Positions 8,872 to 18,251 of a stretch of DNA of 64,000 nt are shown here, piece by piece. Where the stretch lies: NCBI GenBank assembly GCA_021780105.1, contig JAJXZJ010000045.1, positions 186,001 through 250,000 of the forward strand. Reading direction: 5' to 3'. Numbering within the stretch: the stretch's first letter is position 1; each line of letters starts with the position of its first letter. The position numbers and the translations under genes were made by a program. The notes under the pieces were generated by a model. It was given only the letters and a program-made list of their open reading frames with translations. It was not told the DNA's origin and did not search any database. Source of the DNA: a bacterium. GTDB lineage: Bacteria; Verrucomicrobiota; Verrucomicrobiia; Limisphaerales; J093.

Positions 8872-10383
8872 ATGATTGATCTCAAACAGCTTGAAGTCTG
8901 GTTCGTCACGGGCAGTCAACACCTTTACGGGCCGGAAACCCTGAAGCAGGTCGCCGCCCACTCGCGGGAAATCGCGCGCGCCCTGGACGCCGCCCCCGCC
9001 CTTCCGGTGAAGGTGGTCTTCAAGCCGGTGCTCACCACGCCTGACGCCATCACGGCCCTGTGCCTGGAAGCGAACCAGGCGCCCGGCTGCATCGGCCTCA
9101 TCACCTGGTGCCACACCTTTTCGCCGTCGAAAATGTGGATTAATGGACTCCGGCTCCTGCGCAAACCCGTGGCCCACCTGCACACCCAGCACAACCGCGA
9201 CATCCCATGGGCTTCGATTGACATGGACTTCATGAACCTCAACCAGGCCGCGCACGGCGACCGCGAGCACGGGTTCATCATGAGCCGCCTGCGGCTGGAC
9301 CGCAAAGTTGTCGTCGGCTTCTGGCGCGAGCCGGCCGTGCAGGCACAACTCGGCGCGTGGACGCGCGCCGCCGCTGCGTGGCATGACTGGCAGGGTGCGA
9401 AGTTCGCGCGGTTCGGCGACAACATGCGCGAGGTGGCCGTGACCGAAGGCGACAAGGTCGCCGCCCAAATCACGTTCGGATTCTCCGTCAACGGCCACGG
9501 CATCGGCGATCTCGCCAAGTCCGTGAACGAGGTTTCCGCGAAGGCAACGGACCAACTGGTCAAGGAATACGCGGACACCTACCAGGTCGCACCCGCGCTG
9601 CTCAGACCGGGCGCCAGCCGCAACTCGCTCCGCGAGGCCGCGCGCATTGAACTGGGAATGCGCGCCTTCCTGCAAGCCGGCGGTTTCAAAGGTTTCACCA
9701 CCACGTTCGAGGATTTGCACGGCTTGGAACAACTGCCCGGCCTGGCCGTCCAACGGCTCATGGCGGACGGCTACGGCTTCGGCGCCGAAGGCGATTGGAA
9801 GACCAGTGCGCTGGTCCGCGCCATGAAGGTGATGGCCGCGGGCCTGCCCGGCGGCACCTCGTTCATGGAGGATTACACCTACCATCTCGATCCCGCCGGC
9901 ATGAAGGTGCTGGGCGCGCACATGCTGGAAGTCTGCACCTCGATTGCGGATGGCAAGCCTTCGCTCGAAACGCACCCGCTGGGCATTGGCGGCAAGGCCG
10001 ATCCCGCGCGGCTCGTGTTCAACGTCCCCGCCGGCACCGCGCTGAACGCCTGTTTGCTGGACCTCGGCAATCGTTTCCGGCTCGTCGTCAACGCGGTCGA
10101 GGTGGTGTCGCCCGAACAACCGTTGCCCCGGCTGCCGGTGGCGCGCGCTCTATGGGCACCGAAGCCGGACCTCCCGGTGTCGGCCGCCTGCTGGATTTAC
10201 GCCGGCGGCGCGCATCACACCGGCTTCAGCCAGGCGGTCACGCCCGAACAACTCGAGGATTTCGCGGCCATCGCCGGCATCGAACACCTGTTCATCGGCG
10301 AGGGAACCCGCGTCGCCGAGTTCCGCAAGGAGCTTCGCTGGAACGAAGCCTATTACGCCTTGAATCAAGGCTGGGGCCGCTGA
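8872..10383 (+). CDS. araA: L-arabinose isomerase
   Basis: 503 residues, the usual length for AraA, which converts L-arabinose to L-ribulose in the cytoplasm. The start is [14 protein letters not shown], a family hallmark. Metal and catalytic residues are present in [38 protein letters not shown] and GGAHHTGFS, corresponding to Glu306, Glu333, His350 and His450 of the E. coli enzyme. The ATG at 8872 gives the family N-terminus; an earlier in-frame extension to 8788 is not supported. No araB or araD is next to it, so the rest of the pathway must be elsewhere. Confidence 0.95.
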   Translation: MIDLKQLEVWFVTGSQHLYGPETLKQVAAHSREIARALDAAPALPVKVVFKPVLTTPDAITALCLEANQAPGCIGLITWCHTFSPSKMWINGLRLLRKPVAHLHTQHNRDIPWASIDMDFMNLNQAAHGDREHGFIMSRLRLDRKVVVGFWREPAVQAQLGAWTRAAAAWHDWQGAKFARFGDNMREVAVTEGDKVAAQITFGFSVNGHGIGDLAKSVNEVSAKATDQLVKEYADTYQVAPALLRPGASRNSLREAARIELGMRAFLQAGGFKGFTTTFEDLHGLEQLPGLAVQRLMADGYGFGAEGDWKTSALVRAMKVMAAGLPGGTSFMEDYTYHLDPAGMKVLGAHMLEVCTSIADGKPSLETHPLGIGGKADPARLVFNVPAGTALNACLLDLGNRFRLVVNAVEVVSPEQPLPRLPVARALWAPKPDLPVSAACWIYAGGAHHTGFSQAVTPEQLEDFAAIAGIEHLFIGEGTRVAEFRKELRWNEAYYALNQGWGR

Positions 10384-10398
10384 CACGTTCGCCGCAAT

Positions 10399-11760
10399 TT
10401 ACTCCGGCGCGCGTTCGGAAGGTCCGGACCCGTTCAGTTTTTGCAGGACCCAGGCCAGCGCCTCGTCCCGGCTGGTCAACTCGTCCTGAAGCTGCCGCTC
10501 GCGAACCTCCGCAAGCAGCGCGCCAATTGTCGGACCAGGCTTCAGGCCCAGCGCGAGCAGATCGTCCCCGTTCAACAACGGCGGCCGCACCGCCGGCTGG
10601 CGGGCGAGCGCCTCGGCTTCGGCCACGAGGAAATCATGGTGATCCAACCGGCCGTGCGAGCCGAGGCAATCAAGCCGGTGCAGCGCGAGTTCCAGCGGGA
10701 AGGTTGGCCGCATCAGCAGCCGGCGCAGCGTGGCTTTGCGCATCTGCCGCACGTCCTTGAACTGCATGTGCAGCGCGACGGCCGTGACGATTTCCTCGAT
10801 TTGCCGGCGCGGAAACCGCAGCCGCGTCAACATCGCGCACGCCATTTCAGCGCCGACCTTTTCGTGGCCGTAAAAATGGATTTCGCCGGTGGCGGGATCG
10901 CGCGTGGCCGTGGGCGGCTTGCCAACATCGTGCAGCAACGCGGCCCAGACGAGCGCGGGCGACGCGTCCGGCGGCAGGTGCGCCAGCATCCGGCGGACAT
11001 GCTCGAAGACAGTGCCCTCCGGGTGGAAATCGGGTGACTGCTCGCACGTCACGAACGCGGCGACCTCCGGCAGCACCGGTTCCAGCAGGGCGCTCTCGCG
11101 CAGCAGGTCCAGCCCGCGTGCCGCGTGCGGAGGATGGAACAGTTTCAGCAGCTCGTCGCGGACCCGCTCGGCGCTGACCGTCTGGATTTGCGCCGCGTTC
11201 TCCTGAACCGCCGCGAGTGTGCCCGGCTCGATGACGAAGTCGAGTTGCGCCGCAAACCGCACCGCGCGCAGCAACCGCAGATGATCCTCGGCAAACCGCT
11301 CGCCCGGCTGGCCGATGGTGCGGATGACACGGCCACGGAGGTCCGCCTCGCCGCCCACCCAGTCGTGCAACTCGCCCCGCACCGGGTCGAAAAAAAGGCC
11401 GTTCACCGTGAAGTCGCGGCGGAGCGCGTCCTCGCGGGCGCTGCTGAAATGAACGCGGCCCGGATGCCGGCCGTCCTGGTAATCCGCCTCGGCGCGGAAC
11501 GTGGCGACCTGGAATTGCTGGTTCCCAGCGAGCACGATCACGACGCCGAACTGCCGGCCGACGGGAATGGTGCGTGGAAACAACGCCTCGATTTGGGCCG
11601 GCCGCGCCGACGTGGCGAGGTCGTAATCCTCCGGCTCGCGGCCCAGCCGGGCGTCACGCACACAGCCGCCGACGAAAAACGCCTCGTGCCCGGCCGCCTG
11701 GAGCCGGCGGACAAGATCCTCGGCCAGGGCGCGTTTGGAGGACATTGGCGTGGCGTTCAC
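10399..11760 (-). CDS. CCA tRNA nucleotidyltransferase / poly(A) polymerase family with HD domain
   Basis: 453 residues. The class II nucleotidyltransferase head has FFVGGCVRD and the metal-binding EDYDLATSA, then RRDFTVNGLFFDP and the arm motif EDHLRLLRAVRFAAQL. A C-terminal HD phosphohydrolase domain is shown by ALLHDVGKP. This arrangement is typical of CCA-adding enzymes that build or repair the tRNA 3' end; the family also contains poly(A) polymerases, which cannot be separated by eye. Two starts are possible (11760, or 11745 giving MSSKRALAEDL). It is 18 nt downstream of the flippase-like gene, suggesting one transcript. Confidence 0.88.
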   Translation of the reverse strand: MNATPMSSKRALAEDLVRRLQAAGHEAFFVGGCVRDARLGREPEDYDLATSARPAQIEALFPRTIPVGRQFGVVIVLAGNQQFQVATFRAEADYQDGRHPGRVHFSSAREDALRRDFTVNGLFFDPVRGELHDWVGGEADLRGRVIRTIGQPGERFAEDHLRLLRAVRFAAQLDFVIEPGTLAAVQENAAQIQTVSAERVRDELLKLFHPPHAARGLDLLRESALLEPVLPEVAAFVTCEQSPDFHPEGTVFEHVRRMLAHLPPDASPALVWAALLHDVGKPPTATRDPATGEIHFYGHEKVGAEMACAMLTRLRFPRRQIEEIVTAVALHMQFKDVRQMRKATLRRLLMRPTFPLELALHRLDCLGSHGRLDHHDFLVAEAEALARQPAVRPPLLNGDDLLALGLKPGPTIGALLAEVRERQLQDELTSRDEALAWVLQKLNGSGPSERAPE

Positions 11761-11778
11761 ATCAACTCCCGCCGTAAG

Positions 11779-12891
11779 TTACGCGGCGTGTTTAGGCGGC
11801 GCCTCCGCCGTGGCAATTTCCTTGAGGTGATGCCGGCTCTTGAACAGGACATACACAACTCCGCCGACCATGCTCCAAAAGAGGCTGCCGCCGTAGGCCA
11901 GCAGCGACAGGGAAAGCGCCTTGGTCGCCGGCACGCCAATTTCGGGCACCGCCAGCGTCCAGACGTAGAGGTTTTCCCGCACGCCCAGGCCGTTGGGAGT
12001 GATCGGCAGCGCGGAGATGCAGATGATGATGGGCACGATGGCGAACAGCGCCAGCGGCGCAACCGAGAGGTTCAACCCCCGCACCAGCGCCCAGTATTGC
12101 AGCACGCAGACAAGGTTCAACACCATGGAAACGCCAAATGTGCGAAGGAGAAAACCCGGTTCGCGGCCGAAGCGCCGGCAGGCATCGAGAGAGCGCTCCA
12201 GCACGTCCGCCTTCGGCAACCGATGCAGCCACGCGCGGGCGCCGGGCCAGCGGCGTGAAAGCCCGCCGCGAAAGGAAAGCAGCGCCACCACCGTGCCGGC
12301 GGCGAGCATCGCCAGCACCACGACGCCGAGCGCCCACAGACGCCGGTGCGCCGCCACCAGCCCGTGATTCGGCACCAGCATCACGGCGGCAAAGAGCAGC
12401 ATCGAAAGCAGCCCGATCAGGCGGTCCGCGATCACCGTCACCACCGCCTCGGCCTTAAGATGCCGCGTTTCCCGGGCGGCGTAATACGCCTTCATCAGGT
12501 CGCCGCCGGTGGAGCCGAGCAGGAACGAATTGAAGAAATGGGCGACGAACGAGATTTCACTGGCGCGCCCCAGCGAAAGTCGGATTCCCTGCACAGCCAG
12601 CACCATCCGCCAGCGCACCATGCCCAGGAGAATGGTGAGGCCCATGAACACGACCGACCCAACGCCCGCCAGCGGATCGAGCATCCGCAGCGTGTTCCAG
12701 AGACTGGACGGTCCGTAAGCCCAGCCCAGCCGCCATTGTTGCAGGCGGGGCAGCGCGTCCCAGTTTTGTCCCTGCGCCTCCCAGACGCGGTGGCCTTCGT
12801 TGAGGAAGATGGTGTGAAACACCCAGCCCAGCAGCAGCGCGCAAAGGCCAATGCGCCAGCCCAGCCGCCCCAGCTTGGCCGTGGGCTTCAC
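11779..12891 (-). CDS. Flippase-like membrane protein (LPG synthase TM / UPF0104 family)
   Basis: 370 residues with about eight hydrophobic segments. Characteristic parts are AHFFNSFLLGSTGGDLMKAYYAARE and LPITPNGLGVRENLYVW, which match the membrane domain shared by lysylphosphatidylglycerol synthases and AglD-type proteins. The family is linked to lipid or polyprenyl-linked sugar handling at the membrane, but the exact substrate here is unknown. The start is a GTG at 12891 that overlaps the stop of the upstream TIM-barrel gene as GTGA, a sign of translational coupling. Confidence 0.8.
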   Translation of the reverse strand: MKPTAKLGRLGWRIGLCALLLGWVFHTIFLNEGHRVWEAQGQNWDALPRLQQWRLGWAYGPSSLWNTLRMLDPLAGVGSVVFMGLTILLGMVRWRMVLAVQGIRLSLGRASEISFVAHFFNSFLLGSTGGDLMKAYYAARETRHLKAEAVVTVIADRLIGLLSMLLFAAVMLVPNHGLVAAHRRLWALGVVVLAMLAAGTVVALLSFRGGLSRRWPGARAWLHRLPKADVLERSLDACRRFGREPGFLLRTFGVSMVLNLVCVLQYWALVRGLNLSVAPLALFAIVPIIICISALPITPNGLGVRENLYVWTLAVPEIGVPATKALSLSLLAYGGSLFWSMVGGVVYVLFKSRHHLKEIATAEAPPKHAA

Positions 12892-13802
12892 ACGTCGCCC
12901 CAGATGGACTTCAGGTGCGCCACGCCGGCCTGGACGGCTTCGGCCGTGACGGTGGGACTCATTTCGAGCACCTTGAGGTGGTCCGGCTGGACGAAGGGTT
13001 TGAGCGCGGCAAAATCAATCGTGCCCGCGCCCGGCGGACGATGATCGCGGCCGGGAAACTCGACGTCGTGGACGTGGAACCCGGCCAGCTCGCCGGCCAG
13101 CGATTCGAGGTGCATCGCGTGCTGGATGAAGCCGAGATTCTCCTTGATCTGCGCGTGGCCGGTGTCGTGCCAGTATTTGACGGTCCCGGCGGGAAAATCG
13201 AAGAACAGGAACTGGAAATCGCTTTCGAACGGGATTTCCTCCACGGCCTCGCGATTTTCCACGCCCAGCAGCAGGCCGCGCCGCCGCGCCTCCTCCTCCA
13301 GCCGGCGGAGAATGGCATAGGCGAATTCCGCGTGCTTCTCCTTTTTCGCCTCGCGCCTGGTCTCGGCCTCGGCGCAGAGCTTGCGGTATTTGGGCGTGTC
13401 ACGCTGACCGGCCTCCGCCAGCATGAGGAGGCGTTCGGTGTATTCCTTCATGTCCACGCTGCCCAGGTGGAGCACCACCAGCCGGGCCTTTACGCGCGCG
13501 GCAAAGTCGAGGGTCTGGATCGTCTGGCGAAACGCCTTGTCCCGCTCGCGGTCGTCGGTGGAGGTGAACCGGTAAATGTTCGGCGCCGCCTGCGTGACGC
13601 CCACCGGCAGCGGACAGAAATTGTGCAGCGTCGAAATTTTGATTTCGCCGGCGTTGACCGCGTCCAGAATGCCCGGCACCAGGCTCAGCCGGATGCCGTG
13701 GCTGAGTTCCGCGTAGTCAAAACCGAGGTCGCGGATTTCCCGCAGCATGGTCCGGCCGTCGGTATGGCGGCTGGAGTTCCAACAAGTCGAAAGCGAATAC
13801 AT
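12888..13802 (-). CDS. Sugar phosphate isomerase/epimerase-like TIM-barrel protein
   Basis: 304 residues from an ATG at 13802 (MYSLSTCWNSSRHTDG). The AP-endonuclease-2/xylose-isomerase-like fold is supported by FDYAELSHGIRLSL, LVVLHLGSVDM, LGVENREAVEEIP, WHDTGHAQIKE and GFHVHDVEF, which supply Glu, Asp and His candidates for a metal site. Substrate is unknown. A longer frame begins at 13826, but its first codons form a hairpin plus six Ts that looks like the rpsU terminator, so I prefer 13802; no ribosome binding site is evident at either position. It overlaps the flippase-like gene by 4 nt. Confidence 0.8.
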   Translation of the reverse strand: MYSLSTCWNSSRHTDGRTMLREIRDLGFDYAELSHGIRLSLVPGILDAVNAGEIKISTLHNFCPLPVGVTQAAPNIYRFTSTDDRERDKAFRQTIQTLDFAARVKARLVVLHLGSVDMKEYTERLLMLAEAGQRDTPKYRKLCAEAETRREAKKEKHAEFAYAILRRLEEEARRRGLLLGVENREAVEEIPFESDFQFLFFDFPAGTVKYWHDTGHAQIKENLGFIQHAMHLESLAGELAGFHVHDVEFPGRDHRPPGAGTIDFAALKPFVQPDHLKVLEMSPTVTAEAVQAGVAHLKSIWGDV

Positions 13803-13824
13803 AAAAAAGGCCGAGCCTCGGGCC
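13803..13824 (-). terminator. Probable intrinsic terminator of rpsU
   Basis: On the minus strand a GC-rich imperfect hairpin (GGCC arms with an inner GA/TC pair and a bulge) is followed by six Ts. It lies 44 nt after the rpsU stop and directly before the ATG at 13802. Confidence 0.5.
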
Positions 13825-13867
13825 ATTCTTGGCGCCGCGCTCGACCCGGGAAGCCGAAACCGGCGGA

Positions 13868-14077
13868 TTACATGTCCGCGTAACGGGCCGCCAGCATGGC
13901 GGAAAACCGCGCCACTTTCATCTTGCGGCGGCGTCGCTCACTCGGCTTTTCAAAATGCCGGTGGTTGCGCACTTCCTTCAAAGTGCCCTCGCGATCCACC
14001 CGTTTCTTCAAACGCCGGAGCGCTCGTTCCACGGACTCGCCTCGTTTTAATCTGATCTCAGTCAAAGCAGTTGTCAC
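13868..14077 (-). CDS. rpsU: 30S ribosomal protein S21 (bS21)
   Basis: 69 residues. RLKRGESVERALRRLKKRV and the basic FEKPSERRRRK are classic bS21, a small basic protein of the 30S subunit implicated in initiation. The start is GTG at 14077, preceded by AGAGAGG at a short distance; a nearby ATG is out of frame and followed by a stop. The gene has a strong promoter at 14149-14177 with a leader of roughly 65 nt, and a probable terminator at 13803. Confidence 0.95.
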   Translation of the reverse strand: MTTALTEIRLKRGESVERALRRLKKRVDREGTLKEVRNHRHFEKPSERRRRKMKVARFSAMLAARYADM

Positions 14078-14148
14078 ATCCTCTCTGGCGACCTGGACAC
14101 CCCGGCAACATGACGCTCACCGTTCGGCCCTTCAGGTCGGGAGCGCGG

Positions 14149-14177
14149 AGATTAGAAAAGTGCCCGCCGGGTGTCAA
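14149..14177 (-). promoter_or_regulatory. Strong sigma-70 type promoter of rpsU
   Basis: On the minus strand TTGACA (14172-14177) and TAATCT (14149-14154) are separated by exactly 17 nt. It is the best consensus promoter seen in the window, which fits a ribosomal protein gene. Confidence 0.75.
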
Positions 14178-14354
14178 CCGGCAAAAATCGGCTGTCGCGA
14201 CTCGATGCAAGGTCCGTTTCGGGCCAGGATTGCGGTTGCAAACCTCCTTCACGCGGAGACACGGACCGTGAGCCGGAAGGAACAGGTCCGGTTGGGAATC
14301 ATGGTTGGTGGCGAACGCCAGGAACGGGCACGCAGGCAGCCCGACGCTCCGGGA

Positions 14355-15884
14355 TCACGGCTTCAGGAACTTCTCCATTTCCGCCTGCATCTTCTTCAAG
14401 TCGGGCAGGTTCACATACATCATGTGGCCGGCGTCAAACTCGTCGTAGATGATGTTTGTGCGGTAGGCGGCGTCCACCGGCATGTGGTCGAGCGCGTAAT
14501 GCACGGTGTCAATCGGACAAACCAGATCGCAGCGGCCACCAAAGACCAGGAGTCGCATGTAAGGATTCTGGTTCATCGTGTAGGCGAGTCGCCGGGTAAT
14601 GATGGGATAACTGTCCCGGACGCCGTAATTCCACGGCTGCACGCTGGCGAGGGTTTCATACGGCAGATCATCCTCGAATTTCAATTCGCCCCGCACATAC
14701 GCGTTGATCGCGGCGGAAAATGGTCCCGTGGTGGCCGCCGAGGAAGGGTCAAAATCCGGTCCGGGCGACGCCGGATCGCCGTCGCGGCCAGTGATGCGGG
14801 CGTCGTAGGCGCCCAGAATCAGGCCCTGGTCGCGCAGCAATTCCTTGCGGAACACGCCTTCGTCAACGCGCAGATTGAGGTTCTCAATCACCGACGGTTT
14901 GAGGCCGGTGAGCCGCGCCAGTTCGGCGACCACCTTCTCGCGTTCGGTGGCAGGCAGCGCATTGCCCTGCTGCAAGGCGGAAGCGTATTCGCCTTTCGCG
15001 AACGTCCGCGCCTCGGCGAGCGCCTTGGGCAGGTCCGCCTGCAAATCCGGCGGCAGTTTCTGATGGAAGTGCGCCGTCGCTGTGTAGGCCGGCAGGTAAA
15101 GCGGATACGGAATGTCGTTGCCGGGGTTGTTGTAGAAGATGGTCGAGAAATCCAACACGCCCGACACGAGCACCAGACCGTTCAAATACATCCCGTAACG
15201 CGAACGCAGGTGGTCGGCCAGCCCTGCGGCGCGGTAAACGCCGTAGCTCTCACCACAAAGATATTTCGGCGAGAGCCAGCGCTCGTGCCGCGTCGTCCAG
15301 AGCCGGATGAAATCGCCGATGGAATCGAGATCGGCCGCATTTCCGAAAAACTGGTCGGCCTTCTCGTCCTTCGTCGGACGGCTGAAACCGGTCGCCACCG
15401 GATCAATGAACACCAGGTCGCTGCCATCCAGAATGGAATACTCGTTGTCCACCAGCCCGAACGGCGGCGGCGGCAGCGTGCCGTCGTCGTTCATCTTCAC
15501 GCGCCGCGGACCGAGCGCGCCCAGGTGCAGCCACACGGACGACGATCCGGGGCCGCCGTTGAAGCAAAACATGACCGGTCGCGTGGCCGCGTTGGTCTGC
15601 CCGACCCGCGTGTAAGCCACGTAGAAAACCGACGCCCGCGACGTGCCGTCGGGTTTGAGCACCGGCAGCATCCCCGTCTCGGCCACATAGGTCACGGGCT
15701 GGCCGGCGATGGTCACGGTGTTGGTGGTGAACACCGGCTTGTGCGTGGCGTCCGGCACCGTGGCCGTCCCGCTTCTGGGCGCCGGCGCATTGGTGCCGGC
15801 GACGGGTGAATTGGTGGCGGGTGCGGCCGCGGCGCGCAGGCCGGCGACCAAGGCGACAAACAAGATCCAGCGAAGCATGTTCAT
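14355..15884 (-). CDS. Secreted serine carboxypeptidase (peptidase family S10)
   Basis: 509 residues from an ATG at 15884 with an AGGGGA site upstream. Residues 1-20 or so are a signal peptide (MNMLRWILFVALVAGLRAAAA), followed by an Ala/Pro/Thr-rich linker. S10 hallmarks are FCFNGGPGSSSVWLHLGALGP, the catalytic Ser in LCGESYGVY, the Asp in FGGRCDLVCP and the His in FDAGHMMYV. S10 enzymes remove C-terminal residues at acidic pH; bacterial members are exported. The open frame extends 45 codons further upstream but that part lacks a signal-like start. It is divergent from the adenylate cyclase gene. Confidence 0.9.
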   Translation of the reverse strand: MNMLRWILFVALVAGLRAAAAPATNSPVAGTNAPAPRSGTATVPDATHKPVFTTNTVTIAGQPVTYVAETGMLPVLKPDGTSRASVFYVAYTRVGQTNAATRPVMFCFNGGPGSSSVWLHLGALGPRRVKMNDDGTLPPPPFGLVDNEYSILDGSDLVFIDPVATGFSRPTKDEKADQFFGNAADLDSIGDFIRLWTTRHERWLSPKYLCGESYGVYRAAGLADHLRSRYGMYLNGLVLVSGVLDFSTIFYNNPGNDIPYPLYLPAYTATAHFHQKLPPDLQADLPKALAEARTFAKGEYASALQQGNALPATEREKVVAELARLTGLKPSVIENLNLRVDEGVFRKELLRDQGLILGAYDARITGRDGDPASPGPDFDPSSAATTGPFSAAINAYVRGELKFEDDLPYETLASVQPWNYGVRDSYPIITRRLAYTMNQNPYMRLLVFGGRCDLVCPIDTVHYALDHMPVDAAYRTNIIYDEFDAGHMMYVNLPDLKKMQAEMEKFLKP

Positions 15885-16091
15885 TCGAAATCCCCTGCTC
15901 TTGCCGCAGAACGTGGTCACACATTCCGGCAAACGCAAGCAACGACTCTGACGGTCCGCGAGGGCGTCATGTTCATTCGGGGCAAACACGGCTTTGCGTT
16001 TGCGCCGTGGTTCCTTCACACTGCGCGCACGCCCGGCTCGCCGAAACGGACGCCGCGGTTCCGTCGGGGCCGGGCGCTAACGCGGAAACCG

Positions 16092-18203
16092 ATGCGTCTG
16101 CCCCGACGAAACTGCACTTTTCGCTTCGCCATCGCGCTGGTGATGTTCACGCTGCTCATCGCCGCCATTGGCGCCGTGGCCACCGTGTCCTACTACTTTG
16201 GCCGGCGCAACGTGGAGATGCTGGCCGTAAACATCCTCCAGCAGACGCTGGGCCGTGTGGAGTTGCGCATCCAGGCCCTCACCCGGCAGGCGGTGGAACA
16301 AAACCATCTCCACGCGCGACTGCTGGCAGGCGGCCAGTTTTCCGCGGCCGACTTCGGCCGGATGGAGGGCTTTCTCGCGCAGGCGCTGCAAGTCAGCTCC
16401 AACCTCACCTACCTCGGTTTCGGGCTGGAAAGCACCGGCGAGTATCTCATGGCCGAACGACAGACGAACGCCGCGATCCGTGTCCGCGAATACCGGCTGG
16501 CCGCCGGCGGCCAGCGCGTGATTCAAGATCTGCACCTGGTCAACGGCCGTCTGCAACCCGCCGTCCGCACCCGCTGGGACGGTTACGATCCGCGCCAGCG
16601 GCCCTATTACCAGCTTGCGCGCCAGGCCGGCCGCGAAGTGTGGACGGACACTTATGATTTCTGGGCCGGGCATGAGGGCGGCGCCGTTCCCGGCATCACG
16701 TTGGCAACGCCCAGTGTGGACCCGCAAGGCCGGCTGCTGGGCGTGTGGAACGCGGACTTCGATCTTGATTCGCTGAACCGGTTCCTGAACCAGGTTCAGC
16801 AGGAGGTGCCGGCGTATTTGTTCATCATGGAACTGCGCCGCGACGGCACGCGCCGGGTCATTGCGCATTCGGCGTCGCGGTTTCTCTCCACCGCCAGCGG
16901 CACCGCCGCCGCGCCGGCCGCGGAACAACGCGCCCGGCAACTGCTCGCCGGCGCCGTGCGCAAGGCGGATTGGGACCGCGGCCCGCAGCGCCACGAGATG
17001 ACGTTCGCTGGCGAAACCTTCATGGGCGATTACCGGGCGCTCGTGGCCCCCGACCAGCCGCGCTGGGTGCTGGGCATGCTGCTGCCCAAGTCGGCGATGA
17101 TGGCCACGGTGCAACGCAACCGCGAATGGGCGATTCTTATCCTCCTCGTTTGTCTCGCGGCCGCCAGTCTCGCCATCGTGGCCATTTCCAAAACAGTCTC
17201 CCGTCCGTTGGTCCTCGCGACCCATGAAGCGGGCGAAATCGGCCGTTTCAACTTTGATCCCAAGACGCCGTCGCCGAGCCGGATTCGCGAAGTGGCCCGC
17301 CTGCTCGGCGCGGTCGAGGAAATGAAAACCAGCCTGCGCTCGTTCCAGAAATACGTTCCTGCCGAACTGGTGCGGGAGCTGTTGCGCGAAGGCATCGAGG
17401 CCCGGCTCGGCGGCCACAAACGCACGCTCACCATCAGTTTCACCGACATCGCCGGATTCACGGGCCTCGCCGAAAAACTTCCGCCGGAGGCGTTGGTGGA
17501 CCACCTGGGCGAATACCTCGGCGCCCTCAGCGAATGCGTCCATGCCCATCGCGGCACGGTGGACAAATACATCGGCGACGCGCTGATGGCGTTCTGGGGC
17601 GCGCCGGAAACCAATCCCAACCACGCCCTCGACGCCTGCCTGGCCGCCCTCGAACAGCAGCGGGTGTTGGGCGGGTTGCAGCAACGCTGGCGGCGCGCCG
17701 GCAAGCCGGAGTTCACCACCCGCACCGGCATTCACACCGGCGAGGTCATCGTCGGCAACATCGGCAGCGAAACGCGCCTGAACTACACCGTCATCGGTGA
17801 CCCGGTGAACCTGGCCAGCCGGCTCGAAAGTCTCGGCAAGATTTACCGCGCCCGCATCCTCATCACCGAAGACACCTGGACACAGGTGCGCGACCGCATT
17901 TCCGCCCGGCCGGTGGACCGTGTGCAAGTGAAGGGCAAGGCCGCCGGCAAACGGATCTTCGAGTTGCTCGGCACCAGGGAAACCGAAGCCGCCGGCACGC
18001 GCCAGACGATCGAACTCACCAACCGCGCGCTCGGACTTTACTTTGCCGGCGACTTTGCCGCCGCGCGGGAGCTTTACGAAGAACTGCGGCGGCACTCGCC
18101 CAACGACGGCGTGGCGGCCGTGATGAGCGAACGCTGTCGCAACTACCTGTTGTCGCCGCCCGGGCCGGATTGGAACGGCGTTCATGTCTTCCACGAAAAG
18201 TGA
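16092..18203 (+). CDS. Membrane-bound class III adenylate cyclase with extracytoplasmic Cache-type sensor
   Basis: 703 residues. A first membrane helix (about 12-35) is followed by a ~300-residue extracytoplasmic region resembling a double Cache domain (for example YDPRQRPYYQLARQAGREVWTD), then a second helix (about 346-366, ILILLVCLAAASLAIVAI) and a HAMP-like linker. The class III cyclase domain spans about 443-620: metal Asp in FTDIAGFTG and in GDALMAFWG, adenine-selecting Lys in VDKYIGD and Asp in TVIGDPVN, and transition-state Asn/Arg in NLASRLE. These point to ATP rather than GTP as substrate. A short helical tail follows, possibly TPR-like. The start at 16092 (MRLPRRN) places basic residues before the first helix; the frame is open to 15969. 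Confidence 0.9.
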   Translation: MRLPRRNCTFRFAIALVMFTLLIAAIGAVATVSYYFGRRNVEMLAVNILQQTLGRVELRIQALTRQAVEQNHLHARLLAGGQFSAADFGRMEGFLAQALQVSSNLTYLGFGLESTGEYLMAERQTNAAIRVREYRLAAGGQRVIQDLHLVNGRLQPAVRTRWDGYDPRQRPYYQLARQAGREVWTDTYDFWAGHEGGAVPGITLATPSVDPQGRLLGVWNADFDLDSLNRFLNQVQQEVPAYLFIMELRRDGTRRVIAHSASRFLSTASGTAAAPAAEQRARQLLAGAVRKADWDRGPQRHEMTFAGETFMGDYRALVAPDQPRWVLGMLLPKSAMMATVQRNREWAILILLVCLAAASLAIVAISKTVSRPLVLATHEAGEIGRFNFDPKTPSPSRIREVARLLGAVEEMKTSLRSFQKYVPAELVRELLREGIEARLGGHKRTLTISFTDIAGFTGLAEKLPPEALVDHLGEYLGALSECVHAHRGTVDKYIGDALMAFWGAPETNPNHALDACLAALEQQRVLGGLQQRWRRAGKPEFTTRTGIHTGEVIVGNIGSETRLNYTVIGDPVNLASRLESLGKIYRARILITEDTWTQVRDRISARPVDRVQVKGKAAGKRIFELLGTRETEAAGTRQTIELTNRALGLYFAGDFAAARELYEELRRHSPNDGVAAVMSERCRNYLLSPPGPDWNGVHVFHEK

Positions 18204-18251
18204 AGACGGGCCGGTTGCCTCTCGCCCTCAAGTCTGCTATCGCTGGCGCGA

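Noticed and set aside
13896-15809. 637-codon open frame across rpsU and the S10 peptidase, plus strand
   Set aside because: It crosses the rpsU promoter, an intergenic region and an S10 gene; no recognisable protein.
16077-18194. 705-codon open frame opposite the adenylate cyclase
   Set aside because: A shadow of the cyclase codons; no start signal and no domain.
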